DNA from: CAYNRE01 sp964399535
GTDB taxonomy: Bacteria > Planctomycetota > Planctomycetia > Pirellulales > CAYNRE01
DNA: 64,000 nt
Reading direction: 5' to 3'
Assembly (NCBI GenBank): GCA_964399535.1
Contig: CAYNRE010000072.1
Coordinates: 1 to 64,000, forward strand
Part shown: positions 44,503 through 53,377 of the stretch, piece after piece
How the letters are laid out: each line of letters begins with the position of its first letter
How positions within the stretch are numbered: position 1 is the stretch's first letter
The notes under the pieces: generated by a model
The model's database searches: none
Told to the model about the DNA's origin: nothing
What the model saw: only the letters and a program-made list of their open reading frames with translations
Position numbers and translations under genes: made by a program

Positions 44503-46452
44503 TTACGGAGATGTGGGTTCGGCGGTTTGCTCTTGCCACCACTGGGCTGCCCGGCGGTGTACGGCCGGCGTGGCCCGCAGGACCAGGGTTTTGGTATTTC
44601 CGTCGCCCCAGACCACAGGCGCATCGGCCGCTTCCTCGCCCAGATTACCTAGCTCGGCCTGCAACCGGCCGGTGAGCGTGTCGAAATCGGCGGGGCTCCC
44701 CGGCGGTAGCGGGTAACACTCCAGGGCCGCGCCGGCTAAGGACTCGGGGCTGGTCCATTCAATGCTGCGCGGGTTCCAGGGGCGGTAGGCCAGCCCCAGT
44801 TGCTGGGCCATTTCGTCCAGCACGTTGACCAGCGGCTGGTTCTGGGCCGAGAACTGAACCGGTGCCTCTTCGCTCAGTCCCAGATCGCCCAGCGACAGTT
44901 CGTCGATCAACGCATGCGTCTGGGTGACACGGCCCAGATAACGGCAGGCCTCGACCAGCGGCGTTTCCCGAAAGAAGCTCGCCGTGATTGGCTGGGCCAG
45001 CACCCCGCCGAGCGCTAGCCAGGGCGATGCATCGACGGCGGGGCCTTGCGGACCTGGCGAGCTGCGCGCTTGTCCGGCCGCGTGCAGTTGCTCGAGCAAC
45101 CAGCGAACCTGGGCCTGAACGCGCGGGCTGTGGGTGACCTGAAGCCCCTGGTCCACGACACGCACCTGGCCGGGGCCAGCGGGCGCCTGCCAGGTGCCGG
45201 GTTCGATCAGCCGCTGGATTACGGCCGCCAGTTCTTCCAGATCGCGGCCCGCGACGAGCGCCGCGGGAATCTCGATCGTGGTGGGCGCCGGTTCGGTAAG
45301 CGCCGCGGGAGTGATCCAGAGTGCGTCGGCCACCCGCTGGGCCACGAGTCCCAGCGGAGCCAGGGCCTGCTGGAGCACTGCCGACAGCGTGCCCGGGCCG
45401 GCGGAGAGGCGAACCGGGGTTTCCGCACTTTGGCCCGCGAGACGAAGCCCCTGGAGATCGAGCGTCACGGGGATAGTCGAGAACTGGCGCACCAACTGCA
45501 CGAACTCGGCCAGCGGCGTCGCTTCGGCCACGATCCCCACGACCGGGTCGTTGAGGCGCGCGTCTACGTCGACCGGCACTCGCAGGGCCGTCCCCTCTTC
45601 GACCTCGCCCTCTTCCGCCGGGCGCTCGCCGTCTTGCGGCTCGCGTTCGTCCGGCGAGTCGTCTTGGGCCGAGGAACCGTCGGCCGGTGGTGCTTCGTCT
45701 TGCGGATCCTGCCGGGTCGGCGGCTCGGCTGGGGGAAGCCCGGCGAACGGATCGAGCGGCTCATCCGGCGGGTGGGCCGCCGTGGGGTCGGTATCGCTCG
45801 CGCGCGGCGCGGGCTGCGGATCGACGGGTAAAGCGCCCGCCTCGGAGCCGGCGCCCGTCGATTCGGTCGCTGGATTCGAGGGCGAATCTGCCTCGGAGCC
45901 ACCGCCGGGGGGCGTGGCCGTGGAATCGGCAGGCGCCGCCGGTTCGCCCGCAGCGGGCGCGGCGCCGGTAACCGGGTCGTCGACCGCCGCCGAGGGATCG
46001 GCGGTTGCCGCGAGCGGTGCGTCGTTCGCAGCCAAGGGTGCCCGCGGTGGCTGGCCGTCTGCATTCACCGCAGGAGGGCTGGCCACGTGGGCCACGGGCT
46101 GGCCGGGGCGGGTTGCCATCCAGATGGCCAGCAGCGTTAACGCCACCAACCCTGTGATTGCCGCGGCGGTGAGCGCGCGGCGGGCCAAGGTTCCGGTGGT
46201 GCCGGTGCCGGGCTCCGCGTCTGCCGCGCTGGCCTGGCTCGGCACGCCCTCTCCCTCGGTCGAGTCGGAGCTGGCTAATTCATCCGCCGCGAGATCGGTC
46301 GCCTGCGATTCGGGGGGCTGCCAGTCCGGCGGCGGAACGACCTGCACCATGCTGCCGCACTTCGGGCAGGCAAGAATCTGACCGAGGGCGCTCAGGTGAC
46401 GCACCTTGAGTCGTGCCTGGCAGGTCGTGCAGGTGATGGTGAAGAGTGTCAC
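44503..46452 (-). CDS. Zinc-ribbon, single-helix membrane protein with secretin/STN-like C-terminus
   Basis: 649 residues from GTG 46452. Four cysteines form a ribbon at the N-terminus (CTTC at 8-11, CPKC at 29-32). A membrane helix lies at about 91-113, then a Pro/Ala/Asp-rich linker to about 290. The C-terminal half holds 'LAEFVQLVRQFSTIPVTLDLQGL' and 'LSAVLQQALAPLGLVAQ', typical of STN/secretin N-domains, and 'LEELAAVIQRLIEPGTW … VTHSPRVQAQVRWLLEQL', which looks like a secretin short domain. The ribbon should face the cytoplasm and the rest the periplasm. It pairs with the next gene, which shares the plan. Confidence 0.72.
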   Translation of the reverse strand: MTLFTITCTTCQARLKVRHLSALGQILACPKCGSMVQVVPPPDWQPPESQATDLAADELASSDSTEGEGVPSQASAADAEPGTGTTGTLARRALTAAAITGLVALTLLAIWMATRPGQPVAHVASPPAVNADGQPPRAPLAANDAPLAATADPSAAVDDPVTGAAPAAGEPAAPADSTATPPGGGSEADSPSNPATESTGAGSEAGALPVDPQPAPRASDTDPTAAHPPDEPLDPFAGLPPAEPPTRQDPQDEAPPADGSSAQDDSPDEREPQDGERPAEEGEVEEGTALRVPVDVDARLNDPVVGIVAEATPLAEFVQLVRQFSTIPVTLDLQGLRLAGQSAETPVRLSAGPGTLSAVLQQALAPLGLVAQRVADALWITPAALTEPAPTTIEIPAALVAGRDLEELAAVIQRLIEPGTWQAPAGPGQVRVVDQGLQVTHSPRVQAQVRWLLEQLHAAGQARSSPGPQGPAVDASPWLALGGVLAQPITASFFRETPLVEACRYLGRVTQTHALIDELSLGDLGLSEEAPVQFSAQNQPLVNVLDEMAQQLGLAYRPWNPRSIEWTSPESLAGAALECYPLPPGSPADFDTLTGRLQAELGNLGEEAADAPVVWGDGNTKTLVLRATPAVHRRAAQWWQEQTAEPTSP

Positions 46453-46557
46453 GAAGCGCTGGTCGTGTTGCGGGCTGGTGCTGGGAAACGTTTGCCACGG
46501 GCCGGCGGCCCGTGGTGGTTCGGTATTGCTAGGGCCGTGCCTTGCCGAGGGGCGCGG

Positions 46558-48453
46558 TCAGGTGCCCGGTGGCGATGCTCCGGCCGAACCGCTCCGGGCG
46601 GCCTGTGTAGTAATGACGATGCGTTCCCGGCCGCTCGAGTCGGGCTCGATGCGGTAGGTTAGTTTTCCGTCGGGGTTGGCTTCGAGCAGGATCGCCTCGA
46701 GCACCTGACTGGCTGGCCGATCGCGAATGTCGATGGCCAGCGATTGGTTTCGGGTAATGCCTTCGCGCTCCAGGTCGGCGCCGGCGATCTCCAGCGGAAC
46801 CCCCACCTCGCCGCTAAACAATTGTAGGGCAGTCTCCAGCGCGTTGCGGGGAATCACCAGCGAAATCACCCGCTCCATCCTCTGAGCCGCGGAAAGCTGC
46901 TCGTCGGCGGGGGCGGTGCCGGGCGCCGCGGCGGCCAGCGGCTTGGCCTGGCCGGCCCCCGAAATCGCCACGCGCAGGGCCGCGGCCAGATTCGGCCCCG
47001 CCTCGCTGGGCAGGTAGGTCCGCAGGACCAGTTGCCGCTCGTCGGCCGCCACCGTGGTCCAGTCGGTGAAAGCTGCCAGCAAGGGGGGGATCGCCGCCAC
47101 GGACGGGCGGCTATCGGCCGACTCGGCCAAAGTGCCCAACGACCGCGAAGCCTGCGCGGAAAGCTGCGCGACGCGACCGCGGCACTCGGCGAGCGAGGCC
47201 ACCAGCGAACCTGGCCGCGGGACCAGGCGCAGTTCGCTGAAGAAGTCGTCATCGAGGTGAATACTGAGCATCGCCGCGCGGGTTTCGTCGCCGGTGAACA
47301 AGCGCATCCAACCCAGCAGACCTGGGAGCGCGGGTTGCCAGAGCCGCTGCCCATCGGCTTCCAAGAAATCGACCGGCGCGATGCAAGTAACCAGTCGCCG
47401 CCGATCGCTGGCGGCGATCAGTTCCGCCAGAGTCGCCACGCGGTCCGCCGAGTTGATCGCCGGGCCCGTGGCCAACTCGGCCGTGGTATCAGCCGGACCG
47501 ATAACCAACCAACGGCCGCCGGCACGACGGGGCAGCCAGCGTATCCGGCCCGACTGCTCGAACCAGGTTTCGCCGGCCTGCTCCTGGCGTGTGCCCGGCG
47601 AATCGGCGGGGGGCGAAAGCGGCTGCGGTGCTTCGGCCGCCAGCGACCAAATCAATTGCCCATCGGCACCGCTCCAGCAGCCGGCCAGCAGTGTGTCCCA
47701 CTGGTCCAACGGGCTTTCCAGCAACGATTCCCACTGGCTCAGCCAGGTGTTCAGCGCGGGGCGCAGGGCGGCCGCCATGATGGCCCCGTCGCGATGGGCC
47801 GCCAGCTCTCGTGGCCGCAGCGCCACGAGCAGCCGCGCCGGAAGCGGGATCAAACCAAAGTCGACCGGCTCGCCGTTGGTGGGCGACTCCCAAAGCGTGC
47901 TCGGGTCGGCGACCCGATCAGCGACCGGGGGGGCGACCGTCGTTCCTGCCGAGATTGCGCTGGTCGGCTCGCCTGCCGACGGCTCAGCGGCGCCCGAGGG
48001 GGCCTCGGCATGCGGCGAACTCGGGCCCACCACGCCGCGGTTTTGGCCCGGCTGGTTCGGGGCGCTTGCGGCAACGGTCGATGTCGCGGGGACCGAGGTG
48101 CGCCCCAGCCAAAAGCCCAGTCCCCCCACGACCGTGGCGGCGAGCAGCAGAAGGCCGGCCCAAAGCGCAAAGCGGGTTCGGCTGGAACCCCTTGAGCCGG
48201 CCGAAGCGGATCGATGCGTGCGATCCGCTACGGGAGCAGCCCACGGGGTGGGGTCCGTGACGATCCGGGGGCGATCTTCGGCCGGCGCCGACGCGCGATC
48301 CGCCGGCGACGCTGTCTCGCCAGCGGGCTCCGAGCCGGGCACCGCGACGGGACCCCCGCACCTCGGGCAGCGGACCCGCCGACCGGCCAACTCGGCGCGG
48401 GCTTTCAGGTGCGCGCCGCAAGCCGGACAGCTCAGCTTGGAGGAATCGGTCAT
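46558..48453 (-). CDS. Zinc-ribbon, single-helix membrane protein with STN-like C-terminus
   Basis: 631 residues from ATG 48453. The N-terminal ribbon has CPAC (9-12) and CPRC (29-32), as in the previous gene; a membrane helix at about 93-115 and an Ala/Pro/Ser linker follow. The middle (about 190-500) is a large globular domain with repeated 'WL' and 'LLVAL' strands that I cannot name. The C-terminal 80 residues ('RNALETALQLFSGEVGVPLEIAGADLERE' in parts, 'ASQVLEAILLEANP') look like an STN domain. The gene precedes and probably shares a transcript with 44503, about 105 bases apart. Confidence 0.72.
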   Translation of the reverse strand: MTDSSKLSCPACGAHLKARAELAGRRVRCPRCGGPVAVPGSEPAGETASPADRASAPAEDRPRIVTDPTPWAAPVADRTHRSASAGSRGSSRTRFALWAGLLLLAATVVGGLGFWLGRTSVPATSTVAASAPNQPGQNRGVVGPSSPHAEAPSGAAEPSAGEPTSAISAGTTVAPPVADRVADPSTLWESPTNGEPVDFGLIPLPARLLVALRPRELAAHRDGAIMAAALRPALNTWLSQWESLLESPLDQWDTLLAGCWSGADGQLIWSLAAEAPQPLSPPADSPGTRQEQAGETWFEQSGRIRWLPRRAGGRWLVIGPADTTAELATGPAINSADRVATLAELIAASDRRRLVTCIAPVDFLEADGQRLWQPALPGLLGWMRLFTGDETRAAMLSIHLDDDFFSELRLVPRPGSLVASLAECRGRVAQLSAQASRSLGTLAESADSRPSVAAIPPLLAAFTDWTTVAADERQLVLRTYLPSEAGPNLAAALRVAISGAGQAKPLAAAAPGTAPADEQLSAAQRMERVISLVIPRNALETALQLFSGEVGVPLEIAGADLEREGITRNQSLAIDIRDRPASQVLEAILLEANPDGKLTYRIEPDSSGRERIVITTQAARSGSAGASPPGT

Positions 48454-48700
48454 CGAGTCGACGATCTGTGTCCGGTTGCGAGGGAAACCTGGTCCGGCCG
48501 GTGAATTCTAGCGGAAGTCGCGCATTTTTGCGGGGTGCCGCGGGCCTAGTGGGGGTGGTTTTTGCGGTCCGCGCAAAACCCAAGGTGGCGACCAGCCTTG
48601 AGCCCTGGCGACCAACCCCCCTATGATTCTGCAGGCCGCGCGCGGCTGTGCCTCACCGCCGCGGTACCAGGCTCCCAGGTTTCCCAGCAGGGCAAAGCCG

Positions 48701-49939
48701 ATGATGAAGCGTTTCGACGCCACGCGGATGTATTTCGATCGCGCGGCCGATCACCTGGAGCTCAGCGATAACATCCGCCAGTTGCTGCTGACCCCCAAGC
48801 GCGAGGTGCAGGTGCAGGTGGCGGTCGAAATGGACAACGGCGAAGTCGCCACTTTTCTCGGCTACCGGGTCCAGCACGACAATGCCCGGGGCCCAATGAA
48901 AGGGGGCCTGCGCTATCATCCCGAGGTGGATCTCGACGAGGTTCGCTCGCTGGCCGCGCTAATGACCTGGAAGACCGCCGTGGTCAATCTTCCCTACGGC
49001 GGGGCCAAGGGAGGCATCAACGTCGACCCCCGTTCGCTCAGCCCGCGCGAGTTGGAACTGATTACGCGGCGGTTTATCGACGAGATTCACGACATGATCG
49101 GCCCCGATTCCGACATTCCGGCGCCCGACATGGGAACCGGGGCCGAAGTCATGGCATGGATCATGAATCAATATGCCAAATACCACGGCTTCAATCCGGC
49201 CGTGGTGACGGGCAAACCGGTGGAGATGCACGGGCTGCCGGGGCGCGAAGAGGCCACGGGCCGGGGGGTGGGCATTTTCGCCGTCAAGCTGCTGAGCCGG
49301 CTGGGGCGAAAACCGAGCCAGACGCGGGTTGCCATCCAGGGTTTTGGCAACGTGGGTACGCACACGGCCAAGTTTCTGAGCGAGGCCGATTTTCGCGTCG
49401 TAGCGCTGAGCGACGTGAGCGGAGGTTACTATCGCTCCGAGGGCATCGACGTGTCGGCGGCCCTGGCCCATGTCCACCAACATCGCCAGGGTTTGACCGG
49501 CTTCGACGGCGCCGAGAAGATTCCCGGCGAAGCGGTGCTCGAGCTCGACGTCGAGCTGCTCATTCCGGCCGCGCTGGGCGGCGTGATCACCGAGGCCAAC
49601 GTCGGCCGCATTCGAGCGCCGCTGATTATCGAAGCCGCCAACGAGCCGATCGAGCCGGCCGCCGACGATGAACTGGCCAGGCGCGGCGCCCTGGTCTTGC
49701 CCGACGTGCTGGCCAACGCCGGGGGGGTCACGGCCAGCTACTTCGAATGGGTGCAAAATCGCCAACACTACAGTTGGGGGCTGAATCGGGTCCGCCAGGA
49801 GCTGGACCGCGTGCTTTCCGAAGCCTTTGAACGGGTTTGGGAGCTGGCCCAGGAGCGCAAAGTCAGCTTACGAACCGCGGCCTATATTCTAGGTATCGGG
49901 CGCGTGGGGCGCGCCACCGTTCTAGGAGGCATTCAATGA
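48701..49939 (+). CDS. gdhA: Glu/Leu/Phe/Val dehydrogenase (glutamate dehydrogenase)
   Basis: 412 residues from ATG 48701 (ATG 48704 equally possible). The family blocks are 'YRVQHDNARGPMKGGLRYHPEVD' (in parts), 'LPYGGAKGGINVDP' with the catalytic Lys, 'DIPAPDMGT' with the catalytic Asp, 'GREEATGRGV' and 'VAIQGFGNVGTHTAKFL' (NAD(P)-binding). It deaminates glutamate or assimilates ammonia; the coenzyme is not decidable by eye. The stop overlaps the start of the next gene by four bases. Confidence 0.9.
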   Translation: MMKRFDATRMYFDRAADHLELSDNIRQLLLTPKREVQVQVAVEMDNGEVATFLGYRVQHDNARGPMKGGLRYHPEVDLDEVRSLAALMTWKTAVVNLPYGGAKGGINVDPRSLSPRELELITRRFIDEIHDMIGPDSDIPAPDMGTGAEVMAWIMNQYAKYHGFNPAVVTGKPVEMHGLPGREEATGRGVGIFAVKLLSRLGRKPSQTRVAIQGFGNVGTHTAKFLSEADFRVVALSDVSGGYYRSEGIDVSAALAHVHQHRQGLTGFDGAEKIPGEAVLELDVELLIPAALGGVITEANVGRIRAPLIIEAANEPIEPAADDELARRGALVLPDVLANAGGVTASYFEWVQNRQHYSWGLNRVRQELDRVLSEAFERVWELAQERKVSLRTAAYILGIGRVGRATVLGGIQ

Positions 49940-50496
49940 GCGCCGTCGCATCGCCCGCCGAACGCTTTGCCGACTGGCGATCGGTGCCCCTGCTAAGCGG
50001 CTTGTCGACCGCCGATTGGCAATCGCTTTCCCAGGCCGCGCGGCTGGTCGAATACGTCGCGGGCGAAGTCGTGATCGAAGAGGGGGGGCAGAGCCAAAAT
50101 CTGTGGGTGGTTGTCTCCGGCTCTTGCCAGGTGGTGCAGCGCGCCCCGCGGGGTGGCGAGGTGCTGTTGGCCGAGCTGGGCCCCTATCAGCAGTTCGGCG
50201 AAATGAGCTTCTTTCACCCCCGCCCGCATTCGGCCAGCGTGCGGGCCAAGGGGCCGGTGCAGGTGCTGCAAATTGCCCGAGGGGATTTCGATGTCCTGGT
50301 CAGCGACGGCTGCTGTGGTGCCTACCGCCTGGCGGTGAATGTCGTTTCGAGCCTGGCCGAGCGCTTGCGGCGCATGGACGACTGGGTCAGCCAACTGGTG
50401 AGCGACCAGCCCGGTCCGGCCGCGGCCACCGCGCCCCCTCGGGCCGACGAGTGGGCCCGCTTTCGCGACCAGTTGCTTAGCACCCCCAATCTCTAG
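49936..50496 (+). CDS. Cyclic-nucleotide-binding domain protein
   Basis: 186 residues from ATG 49936, preceded by TAGGAGG and overlapping the dehydrogenase stop as ATGA, so the two are co-translated. The domain spans about residues 18-130: 'LSGLSTADWQSLSQAARL', 'GEVVIEEGGQSQNLWVVVSG', 'LGPYQQFGEMSFFHPRPHSASVRA' and 'VLQIARGDF' fit the cAMP-receptor jelly roll with phosphate cassette. No DNA-binding helix-turn-helix follows, so it is not a CRP regulator. A direct role in controlling glutamate dehydrogenase is a reasonable guess. Confidence 0.85.
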   Translation: MSAVASPAERFADWRSVPLLSGLSTADWQSLSQAARLVEYVAGEVVIEEGGQSQNLWVVVSGSCQVVQRAPRGGEVLLAELGPYQQFGEMSFFHPRPHSASVRAKGPVQVLQIARGDFDVLVSDGCCGAYRLAVNVVSSLAERLRRMDDWVSQLVSDQPGPAAATAPPRADEWARFRDQLLSTPNL

Positions 50497-50542
50497 GCGA
50501 CTCGCTGGGCAGTTGGCCGTGTTTGAGTGGCGGCCAAAAAGA

Positions 50543-50580
50543 ACAATCCTTGGGGAGGCCATGGCCTCCCCAAGGATTGT
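50543..50580. terminator. Perfect 38-bp palindrome between convergent genes
   Basis: Arms 50543-50561 (acaatccttggggaggcca) and 50562-50580 are exact reverse complements. It lies between a plus-strand and a minus-strand gene. Read on the minus strand it is followed by TTCTTTTT, a terminator for the Cys-rich outer-membrane gene; on the plus strand no T-run follows. Confidence 0.85.
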
Positions 50581-50631
50581 CGAGACTGGCGGCGGGCATT
50601 CGGACGAGCGGCCGCTCAAACAGACCGTCAC

Positions 50632-51549
50632 TTAGTAGCGGAAGATCGCCTGGGCATAGGCCCGGTTGCCGTACAGGGCGTTGTCCTGGGCGTTTACCTT
50701 GAACTCCCAGCCGGCACCCAGTTCGACCCGCATGGCAGGCTTCCACTTCAGGCCGGCCAACATGGTCACGATGTTGTTGCCGTTGACGTTGGTCGAGCCG
50801 AAGTTGATCAGGTCGGCCCCCTCGAAATTGAAGGGCAGGTTATTGCCGCTGTTGTACCAGTAGAACCAGTTGGTTTCCCACAGGGCATACCAGCCGGTGC
50901 TGGGGGCGGCCCCTTCCAGGAACCGGTAGGCCAGGCTGTTGGAAAGGTAATACATCTGGCTGCCCAGCACGGTGTTCGATGGTAGCCGGAAACCCGTGCC
51001 GCTGATCCAGAACAGGTTGTCGAACGGCCGGGCTCCGCTAGACAGGAAAAGGTGGAACTCGCCGTCGCCCAGGCCTTGGAACACGTCGGCTTCGCCCGAG
51101 GCCATTTCATAGATCAGCCCCGTGGAGAGCAGGAACTGCTGCTGCGGGCGGCGAATCAAGTTGTACTTCACCCCGGCGGCCGTGGCGGCCCAGCCCGAAC
51201 GGCTGCCGATGCCCGGCGTGTTCAGGTCGATATAGCCGTCTTTGTTGGCCACGATCGAGAGCCGCTTGGTAAGCGCCGCGCGAATTTGCATGGCGTAAAC
51301 CTGGGCATCGCCCCCTTGCAGCACCGCCTGCGAGCGCGGGAAGCTGTGCTCGATGAACATCGGCCGAACTTCCGTCAACGTCCGCGGGTCTTCGAAGAAG
51401 AGCGGGTTCGAGATCGGGCTGACGAAATCGCTGTAGCAATGATCGCTGGGGGCGATCAGGCCGAACAACCGACGCTGGCCGCAGCACTTGGTGCCGCAGC
51501 CCGACCCGCAGCGGCCGCTTGAACCGCAGCACCGCTTGAACCGCAGCAC
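50632..51549 (-). CDS. Outer-membrane beta-barrel protein, C-terminal part of a frameshifted gene
   Basis: 305 residues read from GTG 51549, which sits inside a duplicated unit and is not a natural start. After a short Cys-rich piece (RCCGSSGRCGSGCGTKCCG), the rest is a beta-barrel: alternating strands such as 'RLSIVANKDGYIDL', 'QFLLSTGLIYEMASGEADV', 'WYALWETNWFYWYNSG' and a final strand ending in aromatic Tyr (AQAIFRY), an outer-membrane insertion signal. The true N-terminus is on the 51456-51824 fragment. Removing one 17-bp copy at 51516-51549 joins them into one protein. Confidence 0.75.
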   Translation of the reverse strand: MLRFKRCCGSSGRCGSGCGTKCCGQRRLFGLIAPSDHCYSDFVSPISNPLFFEDPRTLTEVRPMFIEHSFPRSQAVLQGGDAQVYAMQIRAALTKRLSIVANKDGYIDLNTPGIGSRSGWAATAAGVKYNLIRRPQQQFLLSTGLIYEMASGEADVFQGLGDGEFHLFLSSGARPFDNLFWISGTGFRLPSNTVLGSQMYYLSNSLAYRFLEGAAPSTGWYALWETNWFYWYNSGNNLPFNFEGADLINFGSTNVNGNNIVTMLAGLKWKPAMRVELGAGWEFKVNAQDNALYGNRAYAQAIFRY

Positions 51550-51824
51550 CGCTTGGAGTCGCAGCAGCTATCGCAACTGTCGCAGCTTCCGCAGGGCTGG
51601 ATCGAGACCTCGCTGCCTTCTCCGCGGAGCGCGGCCTCGAAAAGGCTGGGCCCCTCGCGCAGCTCGCCGGACGACTCTTCCGTGTCGCTCAGGCTCACCA
51701 GCGAGCCGGTGCCGAGCGGGCCAATTTGCCGGTCGCTGCCGTCGGCATGCGACACGGCGGGTACGACGGCCGAGCCGAGTGCAGCAAGCAGGGCCCAGCC
51801 CCATGATCGAAACGCAAAGCGCAT
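51456..51824 (-). CDS. N-terminal fragment of the frameshifted Cys-rich outer-membrane protein
   Basis: ATG 51824, preceded by GGAGG nine bases upstream, gives a signal peptide (WGWALLAALGSAVVPAVSHA), a Ser/Glu/Gly-rich stretch and a Cys cluster 'PCGSCDSCDSCCDSKRCCGSSG', then runs into a wrong-frame Ala-rich tail and stops at 51456. The tail is a shadow of the downstream frame. The natural product continues in the other frame from KRCCGSSG. Length of the repaired gene: 50632-51824 minus 17 bases, 391 residues. Confidence 0.75.
   Translation of the reverse strand: MRFAFRSWGWALLAALGSAVVPAVSHADGSDRQIGPLGTGSLVSLSDTEESSGELREGPSLFEAALRGEGSEVSIQPCGSCDSCDSCCDSKRCCGSSGAAVQAAAAGRAAAPSAAASVGCSA
51516..51549. 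repeat. 17-bp tandem duplication that breaks the reading frame
   Basis: cgcttgaaccgcagcac occurs exactly twice, at 51516-51532 and 51533-51549. Seventeen is not a multiple of three, so the second copy shifts the frame of the outer-membrane gene. A diverged related unit follows at 51550. With one copy removed the minus-strand frame reads on without a stop from the signal peptide to the barrel. Confidence 0.95.
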
Positions 51825-52288
51825 AAAGGTGCCCCTCCTGTTTGGGCGATCGCAACGGCGCTGGGGTTCCGTCCCGGCCGATTCCGCCTGTTGGGTTGCC
51901 CGTCCACCGGGTGGTCGATGGTTGGGTCCGTATTGGATTCGACGGCCAACGGCTGTGCCCTTGAGTGTGCGGAGGGTGCGGCACAGTCCGCACATTCGAC
52001 TACGGAGAACAGATTCGTTGCGACCGCTACAGCCTACCACGGCGGGTGCTGGTTAACCGTTTGGCTCCCCTGCGCCCTGTGTGTGGCCCTGCGCTAGCCT
52101 GGCCCGTGCCGCCGGGGCCCACCACTTGCCTTAGAGACAGGGTCCGCCGGGGTCGAATTTGGGTGAAGCTGCCGGGCAGCCCCCCGTGACCCCAAGGGGC
52201 GCTTGGTTGCGCTGGTGCCGATCGCCCACAAGCTGGACCACGCTTGAAGCTCATGCCGGGGTGAGCCAGATCCGACCGGGGCCCCCTC
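51825..52288. other. gene-free stretch upstream of the outer-membrane gene
   Basis: About 460 bases. It contains an inverted repeat GTGCGGA (51967-51973) and TCCGCAC (51987-51993) with 13 bases between, placed about 145 bases before the ATG, which could be an operator. No clear promoter hexamers and no gene. Confidence 0.45.
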
Positions 52289-53377
52289 TCAGGCGTAGGC
52301 CGACCGCCGAGCAGCCTTCTGGCTGCCTTCCTGGGCGGCCTCGCCCACGGCCGCGGCCAGGGCTTCGATTGCCCGGTCGACCGCCCGATCGTCGACGTCC
52401 AGATGCGTGACCGCGCGCATCATTCCCCGGCCGATCGGATTGATCAGCACGCCGCGGGCGCGGAGCCGCTCCTGCAATTGCGCGGGGCTGCCCACCCAAT
52501 CGGCCACCCGAAAGACCACGATGTTGGTGTCGACCTCGCTCGACAGCAGTTCCAAGCCGTGCAGCGAGCGCAGGCCCGCCGCCAGCCGCCGCGCCCGGGC
52601 ATGGTCTTCCGCCAGGCGGTCGCGGTGGTGCTCCAGGGCGTGCAGCGCGGCCGCCGCGACGATGCCGGCCTGGCGCATGCCGCCGCCGAATAGTTTGCGG
52701 AAGCGGCGGGCTCGCTGAATGTGTGGACGCGAACCACACAGGGCCGATCCGACCGGGGCCCCCAGGCCTTTGGAAAAGCACACGCTGACCGTGTCGAAGT
52801 GCTGGGCCCACTGGCGCTCGGCGATTCCCGTGGCCACCGCGGCGTTCCACAACCGGGCGCCGTCCAAGTGAGTGGCCAAATCGTTGGCCCGAGCCCAGGC
52901 ACAAACGCTCTCGACCACTTCATAGGGTTGAATCTTGCCCCCTCCTCGATTGTGCGTGTTCTCCAGGCAGACCAGCCGGGTCCGCACGCAATGATCGTCG
53001 TCGGGGCGGATCAGGTTCTCTAACTGGGCTTGTTGGAGCACGCCACAGTCGCCGTCGACCGTGCGCGTGGCCACGCCCGAGAGCTGCGAGGCCCCGCCTT
53101 GTTCGTAGTTGTAAATGTGGCAGCCGGTTTCGCAGATCAACTCGTCGCCCGGCTGGCAGTGAACCCGCACGCCCAGTTGGTTCGACATGGTGCCCGAGGG
53201 CACGAACACGGCGGCTTCTTTTCCCAACAGGTCGGCCAGACGCTCTTCCAAGGCGGCAACGGTCGGATCGTCGCCCATGACGTCATCTCCCACCAGGGCG
53301 GCAGCCATGGCGGCCCGCATGGCGGGAGTTGGGCGGGTGACGGTGTCGCTCCGAAAATCGCAAACCGGTGAAGTCAT
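52289..53377 (-). CDS. Threonine aldolase-type PLP enzyme
   Basis: 362 residues from ATG 53377 (MTSPVCDFRSDTVTRPT); GTG 53398 is an alternative. Family blocks are 'DFRSDTVTRPTPAMRAAMA', 'GDDVMGDDPTVAALE', 'PSGTMSNQLGVRVH', 'CLENTHNRGGGKI', 'THLDGARLWNA' and the PLP lysine in 'SVCFSKGLGAPVGS'. The enzyme cleaves threonine or allo-threonine to glycine and acetaldehyde, with some members acting on other beta-hydroxy amino acids. It lies divergent from hisD. Confidence 0.93.
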   Translation of the reverse strand: MTSPVCDFRSDTVTRPTPAMRAAMAAALVGDDVMGDDPTVAALEERLADLLGKEAAVFVPSGTMSNQLGVRVHCQPGDELICETGCHIYNYEQGGASQLSGVATRTVDGDCGVLQQAQLENLIRPDDDHCVRTRLVCLENTHNRGGGKIQPYEVVESVCAWARANDLATHLDGARLWNAAVATGIAERQWAQHFDTVSVCFSKGLGAPVGSALCGSRPHIQRARRFRKLFGGGMRQAGIVAAAALHALEHHRDRLAEDHARARRLAAGLRSLHGLELLSSEVDTNIVVFRVADWVGSPAQLQERLRARGVLINPIGRGMMRAVTHLDVDDRAVDRAIEALAAAVGEAAQEGSQKAARRSAYA

